64,000 bases of DNA, taken from NCBI GenBank assembly GCA_016719815.1, contig JADJYK010000001.1, positions 471,812 to 535,811 on the forward strand. The letters run 5' to 3'. The first letter of the stretch is position 1, and every line of letters begins with the position of its first letter. Under the pieces are notes generated by a model. The model searched no databases and was not told where the DNA came from. It saw only the letters and a program-made list of their open reading frames with translations. This stretch comes from Chitinophagaceae bacterium. Its GTDB lineage: Bacteria > Bacteroidota > Bacteroidia > Chitinophagales > Chitinophagaceae. The position numbers and the translations under genes were made by a program. Shown here in pieces: positions 37,327 through 47,302 of the stretch.

Positions 37327-38287
37327 TACTCTTCAATATTTCTGAAAGTACAGCCTGGGCCGCCCATATTCTGTTTCCTGCTTCCTGTGTAATAATGCTG
37401 TTGGTTCCATCGAGCACTTCATCGCTCAGCTCTACATTTCTTCGCACCGGAAGGCAGTGCATCACTTTCGCATTATTGGTTAGTTCAAGTTTCTTGTTTG
37501 TCAGCATCCATTTTGGGTCGCTTTCATATAACTTACCATAGTCGTTATAAGTACTCCAGTTTTTGACATAAATGAAGTCAGCATCTTTTAATGCTTCATC
37601 CTGGTTATGTGTAATGGTCGCCCCATTAGTAAATTCTTCACTTAGCTCATAATCTTCGGGATGGGTGATTACAAAATCTGACTTGCCCCAGGCAGTTATC
37701 CATTGTGCAAAACTGTTAGAAACACATTGTGGCAATGGCTTGATATGTGGAGCCCAGGAAAGAACAATTTTAGGTTTCCGGTTTTGGATTTCAGCGTTAT
37801 TCAGAACTTCGGTTATTGTTATTACATCAGCTAATGATTGCAAAGGGTGAAGTGTGGCACTTTCCAGGCTAACCACCGGGATGCCTGCATATTTGATAAA
37901 CTGTTTGATGTACATTTCGCTGTAATCTTCGTCTTTATGAATAAGATTGGGAAATGTGCGTATGGCAAGTATATCAAAGTATTTGCCTAAAATAGGTGCA
38001 GCATCTTTTATATGTTCGACCGTTTTTCCACTCATGATGGCTTCTTCCTCAAACTCTAAAGCCCAGCCTTCCTGCCCGACGTTGAAAATGATGCATTCCA
38101 TTCCAAGGTTTTGCGCAGCTATCTGGGTGCTAAGCCTTGTACGCATACTGGGATTGAGGTAAAGACAACCAATACGTTTGTTGGCCCCAAGTGATTTTTC
38201 TGCAAATGGATTTGCTTTAAACGCAAGAGCTTTTTGCACCATCGCATCAATATTTGTCACATCATGAACAGAAATGAAGTTTCTCAT
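37319..38287 (-). CDS. argF': N-acyl-ornithine carbamoyltransferase (ArgF'), predicted N-succinylornithine type
   Basis: 322-residue transcarbamylase. Carbamoyl-phosphate site SMRTR (residues 47-51), HPLQSLAD and HCLPVRR. It belongs to the acetyl- or succinyl-ornithine group (Xanthomonas AOTCase, Bacteroides SOTCase), not to ordinary OTCase. In the ungapped match of IMSGKTVEHIKDAAPILG with the Bacteroides enzyme, Val90 falls on the residue that sets specificity: Glu in AOTCase, Pro in SOTCase. Mutating that Glu to Pro, Ser, Val or Ala is known to convert AOTCase to SOTCase, so Val90 predicts N-succinylornithine as substrate. Confidence 0.93.
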   Translation of the reverse strand: MRNFISVHDVTNIDAMVQKALAFKANPFAEKSLGANKRIGCLYLNPSMRTRLSTQIAAQNLGMECIIFNVGQEGWALEFEEEAIMSGKTVEHIKDAAPILGKYFDILAIRTFPNLIHKDEDYSEMYIKQFIKYAGIPVVSLESATLHPLQSLADVITITEVLNNAEIQNRKPKIVLSWAPHIKPLPQCVSNSFAQWITAWGKSDFVITHPEDYELSEEFTNGATITHNQDEALKDADFIYVKNWSTYNDYGKLYESDPKWMLTNKKLELTNNAKVMHCLPVRRNVELSDEVLDGTNSIITQEAGNRIWAAQAVLSEILKSNG

Positions 38288-38288
38288 T

Positions 38289-39442
38289 TTAGTCTTCCTG
38301 AATTGATTGTAAATTGTTTATTTCTTCTTTAATGGCTTCAATAAAATGCTCCGCATCTTTCTTCTTTAATGCAAGGGACGGAAGCAAACGGATAACATTT
38401 GGCTTTGCTTCACCAGTAAATATTTGTTGATTCCACAAAAGATTTTTCTTCAGGTCTTTTAGCTCATCAGGAACATCGAAACCTATCATTAGCCCTCTTC
38501 CCCTTACATTTTTCAACTGTGAAATTGCTTCCAGTTCATCTCTCAGGTATTTTCCAATCATTACGGCATTGCCCATGAGTTTCTCTTCTTCCATTACTTC
38601 CAGCACGGCAAGGTCGCTGCACAAGCCAGATGATTTCCTCCGAAAGTAGTGCCTAATTGGAAATGTTTGGGTTTAATATGTGGCGCAATGATTATACCTG
38701 CAACAGGAAAGCCGTTGCCCATGCCTTTTGCCATAGTGTATATGTCGGCATTTACACCAGCAAAGTCGTGACTGAAGAACTTGCCACTTCTGCCATAACC
38801 ACATTGTACGCTGTCGGCAATATACACAGCACCACATTCATCACACAGGGTCCTGATTTTTTTGAGAAAAGAATTTGATGCAACATTAATGCCTCCCACA
38901 CCCTGGATGCCTTCAATAATTACAGCGGAGATTTCTTCACCAATCTTTGCGAAGCAATCCTCTAAAGCTGCCTCATCATTATAAGGAAGGAAGATTACAT
39001 TGTCTGTTTCGTTTACAGGTGCAATATAATTTTTGTTATCTGTGGCCGAAACAGCTAAGGATGTTCTGCCATGAAAAGCTTTGCTGAATGCAACAATCTT
39101 TTTTCTTCCGTTATGAAAACTGGCAAGCTTCAGGGCATTTTCATTTGCTTCAGCACCACTGTTGCAAAGGAAGAGCTGATAATCTTTTTTGCCTGAAATC
39201 TTACCCAGTTTTTCAGCTAATTGCTGTTGCAGTGGAATTTTAATTGAATTGGAGTAAAAGGCAATTCTCTCTAACTGATCTTCAATACGCTGCACCCAAT
39301 GCGGATGTGTATGACCAATGCTGATAACGGCATGTCCACCGTACAGGTCAAGGTATTGCTCGCCTTTATCATCCCAAACATAAGAGCCTTTCGCTTTGGA
39401 GATAATAATGTCGTTAGTTGGATATACGTCGAATAAGTTCAT
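38289..39442 (-). CDS. argD: N-acyl-ornithine aminotransferase (frameshifted)
   Basis: About 384-residue class III PLP aminotransferase that converts N-acyl-glutamate semialdehyde to N-acyl-ornithine. It shows YLDLYGGHAVISIGHTHP, FLCNSGAEANENALKLA, VIIEGIQGVGGINV, and the PLP-lysine region YTMAKGMGNGFPVAG. The first frame stops after HLACAATLPCWK; a one-base shift near 38615 joins it to LAVLEVMEEEKLMGNAV and RGRGLMIGFDV. It starts 10 bases after argC. Confidence 0.95.
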
Positions 39443-39451
39443 TTCAGTAAA

Positions 39452-40428
39452 TTAAAAATAATTTGCTTTGAGTATTAGTCCGGCTGTTTCTTCAAGTCCA
39501 AACAGCAGATTCATGTTTTGTACAGCCTGTCCGCTGGCACCTTTCAGTAAGTTGTCAATAGCGGAATGAACAACCAGTTTACTTCCGGCTTTTTCAAGTT
39601 GTATTACTGCTTTGTTGGTATTTACAACCTGTTTAAGAAATATAGGGTCTCTGCTTACATGTGTAAACGGATGACCTGTATAGAAGTTTTCAAATAAAGG
39701 ATAAAGTTCTGAAAGTTCCATATCGCAACGTAAAGTAGAACTGACAAAGATACCTCTTGTAAAATCGCCCCGCCATGGAACGAAACTTAAGTCTATATCG
39801 GAGCCGGGCTGTAGTTGCAATAACGATTCACCAATTTCTCCGAGATGCTGATGTGTTAGAGTTTTATAGGCCTGGATGTTATTGGCCCTCCAGCTAAAAT
39901 GAGAGGAGGTGGATAATGACTGACCTGCTCCGGTACTGCCGGTAATTCCGGTTGTATATACATCATTCAGTAAACCAGCTTTTGCCAGAGGTAATAGCCC
40001 TAATTGGATAGCAGTAGCAAAGCAACCGGGATTTGCGATATTTTGTGCCGATTTTATTTTTTCAACATTTAATTCGGGCAGACCATAAATAAATTTCCTC
40101 TTTCCTATTTCCGATTGCAGGGTTAACCGAAAATCATTAGCGAGATCTATTATTTTAATGTTGTCGGCTATCTTATTCTGTTCGAGAAACTTCTTAGATT
40201 CACCATGTCCAAGGCACAGGAATAAGACATCAATGTTATCATTCAGTTCGCCTGAAAATTTCAGATCTGTTTCTCCGAATAAATCCTGGTGAACAGCATA
40301 CACTGGTTGACCTGCATTCTGCGGCTGTGTATGAAATTGATTGAAACATGCGGATGATTTATAAGCAACCTTATAAGTTCGCCGCCGGTATATCCGGCAC
40401 CACCAATTAAACCGACCCTAATTACCAT
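39452..40428 (-). CDS. argC: N-acyl-gamma-glutamyl-phosphate reductase (frameshifted)
   Basis: About 325-residue NADPH-dependent reductase of arginine synthesis. Start at MVIRVGLIGGAGYTGGELIR (40428), overlapping the argG end by 11 bases. The frame breaks near 40305, after NFIHSR; a one-base shift gives NAGQPVYAVHQDLFGETDL. The catalytic cysteine lies in NPGCFATAIQLGLLPL and the later HLGEIGESL histidine region is present. Confidence 0.95.
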
Positions 40429-41620
40429 TGTTTTCTTTTTGTACTGCTTCGTAAATGGATGTTTGATTTCCAAATATTCTGGAGAAGCCTTTTACATCAC
40501 CATCACTAAAACCAGTATTCATTTCTCCATATTTGCCAAACTTGCTGCTCATTAAATCAAATTTCGACTCAATGCCAATTACCTGGAAGCGGTAAGGCAT
40601 CAGTTGAAAGAATACTTCGCCAGTTACATTTTGTTGACTGCTGGTCAAAAATGCCTCAATATCTCTCATTACGGGGTCAAGTATTTGTCCTTCGTGAAGC
40701 CAATTACCGTAGAATTGTGCCAGTGTATCTTTCCATTGCAGTTGCCATTTAGTAAGCACATGCTTTTCCAGTGCATGGTGACCTTTAATGATAATCATAG
40801 GGGCTGCAGCCTCAAAGCCTACACGGCCTTTGATACCGATAATAGTGTCGCCAACATGAATGTCACGCCCAACACCGTAAGGTCCGGCAACAGATTGCAG
40901 GTACTGAACTGCTTCTGAAGGATGCTCAAATAATTTATCATTAACAGCTTTTAGTTCGCCCTTCTCAAAACTTAGTTTAATTTCTTCACTGCCTGTTCTT
41001 GTAACCTGTGTTGGCCAGGCTTCCTCGGGCAATATTCCTTTTGACGACAGAGTTTCTTTACCTCCAACACTGGTTCCCCACAAACCTTTATTAATAGAGT
41101 ACATCGCTTTTTCAGCATTCATCTCCACGCCTTTGCTTTTCAGGTAGGCAATTTCTTCCTCACGGCTTAGTTTTAACTCACGGATAGGAGTAATGATTTC
41201 CACACCTGGAATCATGATGTGAAAAATCATGTCAAAACGAACCTGGTCATTTCCGGCGCCGGTACTGCCATGTGCTACTGCATCAGCATTTAATTTTTTT
41301 GCATGTTCAGCAATATGCAATGCCTGACTTAAACGTTCTGCCGAAACAGACAAAGGATATGTATTGTTTTTTAAGCAATTTCCAAAGACAAGGTATTTGA
41401 TAATGCGGTCGTAGTAACCTTTGATTGCGTTAACTGTAGTGTGTGTTTTTACTCCCAGTTTATATGCATGTGCTTCGATTTGTTTTAACTCGTCATCGCT
41501 GAAGCCGCCGGTATTTACAATAATACTGTGCACTTCATAGCCTTTATCTTCACCCAGGTATTTAACGCAGTAAGTAGTATCTAATCCACCGCTAAAACCG
41601 AGTACAACTTTTTTAGCCAT
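40418..41620 (-). CDS. argG: Argininosuccinate synthase
   Basis: 400-residue ATP-dependent ligase that joins citrulline and aspartate. Start at MAKKVVLGFSGGLDTTYCVK (41620), with the PP-loop SGGLDT; the in-frame upstream extension lacks family sequence. Other motifs are HGSTGAGNDQVRFD and IKGRVGFEAAAP. Unlike typical sequences the order places argG second in the operon, after the GNAT gene and before argC. The frame is intact. Confidence 0.95.
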   Translation of the reverse strand: MAKKVVLGFSGGLDTTYCVKYLGEDKGYEVHSIIVNTGGFSDDELKQIEAHAYKLGVKTHTTVNAIKGYYDRIIKYLVFGNCLKNNTYPLSVSAERLSQALHIAEHAKKLNADAVAHGSTGAGNDQVRFDMIFHIMIPGVEIITPIRELKLSREEEIAYLKSKGVEMNAEKAMYSINKGLWGTSVGGKETLSSKGILPEEAWPTQVTRTGSEEIKLSFEKGELKAVNDKLFEHPSEAVQYLQSVAGPYGVGRDIHVGDTIIGIKGRVGFEAAAPMIIIKGHHALEKHVLTKWQLQWKDTLAQFYGNWLHEGQILDPVMRDIEAFLTSSQQNVTGEVFFQLMPYRFQVIGIESKFDLMSSKFGKYGEMNTGFSDGDVKGFSRIFGNQTSIYEAVQKENNGN

Positions 41621-41633
41621 TTTAGTATTGTTG

Positions 41634-42349
41634 TTATAAATGAAAGAAATAATGAAATAGTGATTTTGGCTTGCTGCCATTGCTATTTGTAACCCCTTTA
41701 TCTTTTCTCAAAAACGGTTTCAAAAGCTTCCATTGTTTAAATCGAAGAAGCCGTTCAAATCCTTTTGCGTTTTCTTTAAAAAATTCTTTTGTTTCCTCAG
41801 GTTCGTAGTGGTCTTTTGGATCGTAAAGCATCGCTGTGCACATGCAGTTCTTACGTTCTTTACTCATAAGAATATCATAGTTAACACAACTTTTGCATCC
41901 GGCCCAGAAAGCTTCATCCTGCGTTAGTTCAGAATAGGTGACGGGTTCATAACCAAGGTCACTGTTAATTTTCATTACTGCAAGTCCTGTTGTTAATCCA
42001 AATATTTTTGCGTTTGGATATTTTTCTCTTGAAAGATCAAATACTCTCTTCTTAATGCCTTTGCCACGCCACTTTTTCTGAATGCTGGGGCAACTATCAA
42101 TCCGCTGTTGGCTACATAGCTGCCATGGCTCCAGGTTTCAATATAGCAGAAGCCTACCCATTCGTTATGATCGGTAATGGCAATAACTGCTTTTCCCTCG
42201 TCTATCTTCTGCTCAATATATTCCGGGCTGCGTTTGGCTATTCCGGTGCCTCTGGCGGCAGCGGAAGCTTCCATTTCATCTGTTATCGTTTTAGAGTAAA
42301 CCTTATCTGAGATGGTAGCCGCTCTGCTGCTAATCCGGGGATTCTTCAC
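41634..42349 (-). CDS. GNAT acyltransferase, likely acyl-glutamate synthase of the arginine operon (frameshifted)
   Basis: About 238-residue GNAT protein, first gene of the arginine operon. The N-terminal half has ITDEMEASAAARGTGIAKRS and WVGFCYIETWSHGSYVANSG, with the acyl-CoA loop region APAFRKSGVAKAL. The frame breaks near 42060; a one-base shift gives KIFGLTTGLAVMKINSDLGY, and the C-terminus contains GCKSCVNYDILM and CMCTAMLYDP, a cysteine-rich part. Start set at a GTG (42349); the open frame extends further upstream, so this is uncertain. A diverged acyltransferase of this kind is known to make N-succinylglutamate in Bacteroides thetaiotaomicron; the same role is inferred here. Confidence 0.82.
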
Positions 42350-42633
42350 TGACAGGGACCTTGGTGAGTGGTTCGTCCTGTCAGAAAACAGGATGGCGTC
42401 GGGGGCGGGAAAACGTAAATACATCAAAGCCAACAGAATAAACTCCGCTGGTAATTGGTGCATGAAACGCAAACTGCTTTGTATGTGTCAGAATGTTAGC
42501 CATATAGCGTATCAAATTGTAACTTGTACGCAAATTTATAATAATAATTGTTTCGAGGTCATAAATTTTTTGTTATAAACTCATTTTATGGAAGCACATA
42601 AATTCTGCACTGAATGAACAGCCGTTAGCAGAA

Positions 42634-43053
42634 ATGCCAGTGAAGAAGAAATCCTGGCTCAGAAAATTTGCAAGAAGAATTTTGATTATCTCGCTGATTG
42701 CACTGGCGGTATTTATTTATATAAAATTTTTCTACATTTTTGGCGAAGGGAGCAAAGCTGGTGAGTTGAATTTTATTGTAAAGAAAGGATATGTATTCAA
42801 AACGTATGAAGGAAGAGTAATTCAAACCGGGTATAAGTCCAGGGTAGCAGGAAGCATTCAATCAAACGAATTTGAGTTTTCTGTAGTTAATGAAAAAGTG
42901 GCGCAGCAGTTGATGTCAAACAGTGGTGCATTTATGGAATTGCATTATAAAGAATATCTGGGCACTTTACCCTGGCGGGGAATGAGTAAATATGTGGTGG
43001 ACAGTATTATCTCAATACAAAAGCAGGGAACCCAAACTACGCCATTACAATAG
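42634..43053 (+). CDS. Conserved single-pass membrane protein of unknown function
   Basis: 139-residue protein with a basic N-terminus and one membrane helix (ILIISLIALAVFIYIKFFYI), then a soluble domain containing FGEGSKAGELNFIVKKGYVF, KTYEGRVIQTGY and ELHYKEYLGTLPWRG. I recognise it only as a conserved Bacteroidota hypothetical type. It is divergent from the arginine operon and convergent with the rsmI-like gene, with three bases between stops. Confidence 0.75.
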   Translation: MPVKKKSWLRKFARRILIISLIALAVFIYIKFFYIFGEGSKAGELNFIVKKGYVFKTYEGRVIQTGYKSRVAGSIQSNEFEFSVVNEKVAQQLMSNSGAFMELHYKEYLGTLPWRGMSKYVVDSIISIQKQGTQTTPLQ

Positions 43054-43056
43054 TTA

Positions 43057-43770
43057 CTAACCGGTATAAAGTAAGAATATAGCCGGACGCTTATGAATGT
43101 CTGGCTTATTTTTTTGCCAGGAAGAAATTGTTTTTGTTTTAATCCATTCATCTTTTCCCGTAATGTCAACAGCAATACAGAGCCTGGTTTCCGGATGGCA
43201 GGTCTTCAGTAATGTTTCAATCAGTTGATTATTTCTGTATGGAGTTTCAATAAAAATCTGTGTGCAGTTTTTCTTTTTTGATTCTGTTTCAAAATCCTTA
43301 ATGCTTTTGCAGCGCAGATGATTGTCTATTGGCAGGTAGCCATTGAACTGAAAGGTTTGTCCGTTCATGCCACTTGCCATTAATGCGAGTAAAATTGAAC
43401 TTGGACCCACTAATGGTCTTACAGTAATATCCATTTCCTGCGCTATCGCTATCAATACCTGACCGGGGTCTGCCACACCGGGGCATCCTGCTTCACTGAT
43501 GATGCCTATTATGTTTCCTTTTTTTAGGTGAGTTCTGAAAATATCTGCTGCTGCGGCATCTTCTTTCATATTGATCCATTCGTAATTGTCAATTATCATA
43601 TTCTGACCTGGTAAATAATGCTTCCACAATTGCTTAAAGAAACGCCGTGTGGTTCTTTCATTTTCTGCAAAAAAAACTGAACAGGTTGCGATGGCCTCAG
43701 CTAGGTAAGCAGGGATACAGGCAATACTGTTTTCGGCAAGAGCAGAAGGTATGAGATAAACCGTAGCCAT
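43057..43770 (-). CDS. RsmI-like tetrapyrrole-methylase-fold SAM methyltransferase
   Basis: 237-residue protein related to RsmI, the 16S rRNA C1402 2'-O-methyltransferase. It has the SEAGCPGVADPGQVLI and LVGPSSILLALMASG motifs and an IFIETPYRNNQL stretch. It is shorter than typical RsmI (about 280 residues) and has Cys in place of the usual Thr in SEAGTPG, so it may be a paralogue with another target. It follows the EI24 gene by one base. Confidence 0.85.
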   Translation of the reverse strand: MATVYLIPSALAENSIACIPAYLAEAIATCSVFFAENERTTRRFFKQLWKHYLPGQNMIIDNYEWINMKEDAAAADIFRTHLKKGNIIGIISEAGCPGVADPGQVLIAIAQEMDITVRPLVGPSSILLALMASGMNGQTFQFNGYLPIDNHLRCKSIKDFETESKKKNCTQIFIETPYRNNQLIETLLKTCHPETRLCIAVDITGKDEWIKTKTISSWQKNKPDIHKRPAIFLLYTG

Positions 43771-43771
43771 T

Positions 43772-44526
43772 TTATTTGCTGTTTTTCACTTTGTGAATAG
43801 TAAGGGTTCCTGCCACCACAGCATAAGCAGGTGCAAAAATGATAAGGGCATGCATAATATAAAACAATATTCCGTTTCCGATAGCAAGTCCTTTGTGTTG
43901 CGCCGATAGGGCGATACTTGTTTGTTTGTTAAAACCTGCTCTTGCAAGGGGAAAGTCAAGCATGGAAAATCCGAAATAGTAGCATTCAAGCAGCAGGGCA
44001 ATTACAGGAGTTATCCATCCGGCAACAGGAACAAGTGAAAGCAGCAGCAATGCCACCAGGTAAACCGATTGCCAGCCGCAGTTTCTTAATGCCTGTTGTG
44101 TACTTCTTATGCTGCTGCTTTTTACGGCTTCTTTGTTAAATGAATGTTCTTTGCCTTCAATAATAGCTTCCGTTTTTTCACTCAGGTAAGCAAAAAGCGG
44201 TGAACCGATAATCAGGGTCAGGTATTTGAAGAAAGAGAAGTAAAAGAGTACCAGTACAATCCGCAACATCATGTTTGTCATTACCAAGAGGAAACTCAGC
44301 CATTCGCTTCTTTTCTTTTGCAGCCAGTTTTCTATACCCAGTTGATTGCTTACCCATGACACAACACTGTTTGAAGATTGCCAGAAGAAATACATACCGG
44401 CTATAAAAAGAATAGTATAAATAATTCCGGGCAGTAATATCCACTTAAACAGTTTGTGCTGGTGAATAAAGCGCCGGGCATCTTCCCACGACTGAATTGC
44501 TATGACAATTTCTTTCAGCAAAGCAT
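43772..44526 (-). CDS. EI24 domain (CysZ-like) membrane protein
   Basis: About 250-residue inner-membrane protein with four to five hydrophobic helices and the EI24/CysZ pattern: WILLPGIIYTILF near the N-terminus, FKYLTLIIGSPLFAYLSEK, and LVPVAGWITPVIALLLECYY. CysZ proteins import sulfate; EI24 relatives are less defined. The open frame begins at a TTG; an ATG at 44526 one base out of frame would give a normal MLLLKEIV-type start if one T were missing, so a small indel at the start is likely. Confidence 0.82.
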
Positions 44527-44544
44527 AAATTTGACGGGTAAATA

Positions 44545-44582
44545 TAGTAAATAGTGAATAGTCAATTGTGAATGGTCAATAG
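44545..44582. repeat. Degenerate heptamer repeats (AGTGAAT type)
   Basis: AGTAAAT, AGTGAAT, AGTCAAT, GTGAAT and GGTCAAT follow one another in the gap between the EI24 and mpg genes. Similar GTGAAT-type repeats occur at 62676-62713. Confidence 0.55.
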
Positions 44583-44600
44583 AAAATGGAGTTGGGAATT

Positions 44601-45215
44601 ATGAAAAAACTATCTAAAGATTTCTACCAAAGTATTGATGTGCTACTGGTAGCAAAAGAATTACTGGGAAAGATTCTGGTTACAAGATTTGGCGGAATGG
44701 AAACTACTGGAAAAATTGTGGAAGTAGAAGCCTATACCGGAGTGGCCGACAGGGCCTCCCATTCATTTGGTGGAAGAAGGACCAGGAGAAATGAAGTGAT
44801 GTATGCCGAAGGAGGGACAGCATATGTTTATTTCTGCTATGGTATCCATCATTTGTTTAATGTGGTTACAAATGTAAAGGAGGTGCCGCAGGCTGTGCTG
44901 GTGAGGGCATTGGAACCGCTAAGCGGAATTAAACACATGCTGGCAAGAACCGGGAAAATAAAACCGGATAATTCAATTACAAAAGGGCCGGGTAACCTGT
45001 CAAAGGCGATGGGGTTGCATACAAGTCATTCCGGGTTGTCTCTCCAGAGCAGGGAACTGTTTATTGCTGAAGACAGATTTAGCAGCTTGGCAAATGAAAT
45101 GATATCATCACCCCGGATTGGAGTGGATTATGCAGGTGAAGATGCAATGTTGCCCTACAGGTTTTATTTAAAAGACAATGCTTATGTGAGTGGTAAAAAA
45201 TATCAAAGTTTTTAA
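44601..45215 (+). CDS. DNA-3-methyladenine glycosylase (Mpg/AAG)
   Basis: 204-residue monofunctional base-excision glycosylase of the AAG family, removing alkylated and deaminated purines. Motifs: AKELLGKILV, IVEVEAYTGVADRASHSFGG with the catalytic Glu region, RNEVMYAEGGTAYVYFCYGI, VLVRALEPLSG and KGPGNLSKAMG. Start at MKKLSKDFYQ (44601); the in-frame upstream MELGI is possible but lies at the end of the repeat stretch. Confidence 0.94.
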   Translation: MKKLSKDFYQSIDVLLVAKELLGKILVTRFGGMETTGKIVEVEAYTGVADRASHSFGGRRTRRNEVMYAEGGTAYVYFCYGIHHLFNVVTNVKEVPQAVLVRALEPLSGIKHMLARTGKIKPDNSITKGPGNLSKAMGLHTSHSGLSLQSRELFIAEDRFSSLANEMISSPRIGVDYAGEDAMLPYRFYLKDNAYVSGKKYQSF

Positions 45216-45220
45216 AAAAG

Positions 45221-45247
45221 AAAAACCGGCATTATTACCGGATTTTT
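45221..45247. terminator. Terminator between mpg and porP/sprF
   Basis: AAAAACCGG and CCGGATTTTT pair around CATTATTA, with A and T tracts suited to both convergent genes. Confidence 0.65.
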
Positions 45248-45274
45248 AGACATATAAAGTATTTATTTCCTGAT

Positions 45275-46288
45275 TTAGAATCTTGGGCAGTTCAGTTTTT
45301 TCAGGCTAGGATCACTTGGTTTCTTAATGTAAATGAGCGAAATTTCATTGCCACCCCTCAGGTTCGATGCTGTTTTTAATGCGCTGGTGTTGATGTCGTA
45401 TGTATAACCGATATGGAAGGAAGAAAATTCCAGCCCGATATATGGAATAACCGCATCGTTTAACCGATACCATGCCCCAAGAAAAACATTGGTGGGGTTT
45501 TCGTCGCTGTTATTAACATTATACATAAAAGAACCACCCGCCACCGTGTTAGTTGCTTTTGCCTGCATACCGTGAAGTGCCGACAGGTGAATTGCATGAT
45601 ATGAACCGATAGGAACCTTTCCGCCGGCCTGTATGGTTGTTCGGGGTTGCAGCAGGTATTGCCCACCCTGGAAAGTTTCTTTTGGCCTGTTGATATGGTA
45701 CATGGAAGCTCCAACGTAAAAGTTATTGTAACCGTTTGTGCTGCCACTATACAGGATTCCTGCATTAACATCAGCATAGCTTAAATTAAGCTGTTTGTTA
45801 GTGAACACTTCGCTGGTAACTCCGGTAAAGCCAAAGGGAGTTAATTCATCCTGGAAATCAACCTTGCTGATGTCCAGCCTTTTATTGATATATGCTCCCT
45901 GAAAACCCACACCTATCTGGTGAAAACCATCTTCGTCCAATCCTTTATGAAAAGCCAGTGACAGACCTGCGTAGTTTGTTGTGAGTACGCCATCACCGGC
46001 ACGGTCAGTTACACCCAGCACACCTACGCCCAACTGGTCAATATCGGCCAGCCTGCTTTTCAGAACGCCAAAATCAACAGAGGCTGTCTTTGTAACAAAC
46101 GCATTATTTATTGTGGGCCATTGGTTCCTGTAATTGCCTGCCACACGAAATACGCCGTCAAACTTGCCGGTAAGTGCCGGGTTAAGTGTAAGCGGGGAAG
46201 CAAAAAATTGTGAAAAATTAGGATCCTGTGCTTTTGCAGTATCAAACAGAGCCACACTAACCAGAAGAAGTAAAAATTTTTTTTTCAT
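45275..46288 (-). CDS. PorP/SprF family type IX secretion outer membrane protein
   Basis: 337-residue outer-membrane beta-barrel with signal peptide (ends TAKAQ) and the family start DPNFSQFFASPLTLNPALTG, followed by FRVAGNYRNQW. SprF-type proteins usually help export a particular large partner such as an SprB-like adhesin encoded next to them; none is present here, so this copy is orphan. The end ALKTASNLRGGNEISLIYI is typical of the family. Confidence 0.94.
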   Translation of the reverse strand: MKKKFLLLLVSVALFDTAKAQDPNFSQFFASPLTLNPALTGKFDGVFRVAGNYRNQWPTINNAFVTKTASVDFGVLKSRLADIDQLGVGVLGVTDRAGDGVLTTNYAGLSLAFHKGLDEDGFHQIGVGFQGAYINKRLDISKVDFQDELTPFGFTGVTSEVFTNKQLNLSYADVNAGILYSGSTNGYNNFYVGASMYHINRPKETFQGGQYLLQPRTTIQAGGKVPIGSYHAIHLSALHGMQAKATNTVAGGSFMYNVNNSDENPTNVFLGAWYRLNDAVIPYIGLEFSSFHIGYTYDINTSALKTASNLRGGNEISLIYIKKPSDPSLKKLNCPRF

Positions 46289-46567
46289 TTCAGCATTACT
46301 GTTTTATCACTATTTCAAACGAAAAACGAAGTTGAAATTTATTGAATAAACTAACGTAATTATTTATCAATAATTGTCAGCCTGTTTAGCGAATTTCCGC
46401 CCAAAAGAATTCCGGCACTGGCCGGGGGCGAAAAGTACAACAAAATAAAGACTCAAAAAAAGGAAATATTGCTGCCCTGAAGGTCCCAAAACACAGTGAA
46501 AGAATGAAAATGCAGCCTTCCAATTGATATAGCTTGTTAGAAATTAATAGCTTGACGGCTCAGCTGA

Positions 46568-47218
46568 TTACATCTGCAATTTGTTGCCAAAAGCCAAATC
46601 TCCGGCATCTCCAAGCCCGGGTACGATATAACCTTTGGCGGTTAGTTCATCATCAATATCGCCGCACCAAATGGTAACAGAAGGCACCAGCCGTTTAACA
46701 TATTCAATACCAACGGTGCAGGCTATAGCCGCAACGATGTGAATGGACGATGGATTTCCTTCTTCTTTTAGAAACTGGATTGTTTTTACCAGCGAGGAAC
46801 CTGTAGCCAGCATTGGATCGGAAATAATGAGCACTTTATTGTCCAACTCGGGGCAGGAAATATATTCAAGGCTTATTTCAAAACTGCCGTCTTTGTTATG
46901 CTTGCGGTAGGCCGAGACAAAGGCATTGTCGGCCTTATCGAAATAATTTAATAAACCCTGATGCATGGGCAAACCTGCCCGCAGAATGGTTGCCAGAACA
47001 GGTTGTTCTTTCAGTATTTTATGAGTGGCAATACCCAGCGGCGTTTGTATTTCCTTTTCTTCAAAAGGAAGCACTTTGCTGATTTCAAGGGCAATTGCTT
47101 CTCCGATACGTTCCAGGTTGCGGCGAAAACGCATCCTGTCTGTCTGAACATTTACGTCCCGCAGTTCGCTTACCCAGTTACTTACCAAAGAATGCTTTTC
47201 GCTTAAGTTGACAACCAT
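46568..47218 (-). CDS. upp: Uracil phosphoribosyltransferase
   Basis: 216-residue pyrimidine salvage enzyme that makes UMP from uracil and PRPP. It has ATILRAGLPMHQGLLNYFD, the PRPP-binding loop VLIISDPMLATGSSLVK and the C-terminal IVPGLGDAGDLAFG. The frame is intact. The 278-base gap upstream of it toward porP shows no gene. Confidence 0.95.
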   Translation of the reverse strand: MVVNLSEKHSLVSNWVSELRDVNVQTDRMRFRRNLERIGEAIALEISKVLPFEEKEIQTPLGIATHKILKEQPVLATILRAGLPMHQGLLNYFDKADNAFVSAYRKHNKDGSFEISLEYISCPELDNKVLIISDPMLATGSSLVKTIQFLKEEGNPSSIHIVAAIACTVGIEYVKRLVPSVTIWCGDIDDELTAKGYIVPGLGDAGDLAFGNKLQM

Positions 47219-47302
47219 AAAGATTGAAATTTTAAAAATTCCTGATTGGATATTGACTTACAAGTTAAACCTTTGCGTATCAAATCTTGGCAAATCTAAA
47301 TT

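Noticed and set aside
34130..41620. Pseudogene status of argH, argD and argC
   Set aside because: Each is restored by a single-base shift in family-typical sequence and the whole pathway is otherwise intact, so sequencing indels are more likely.
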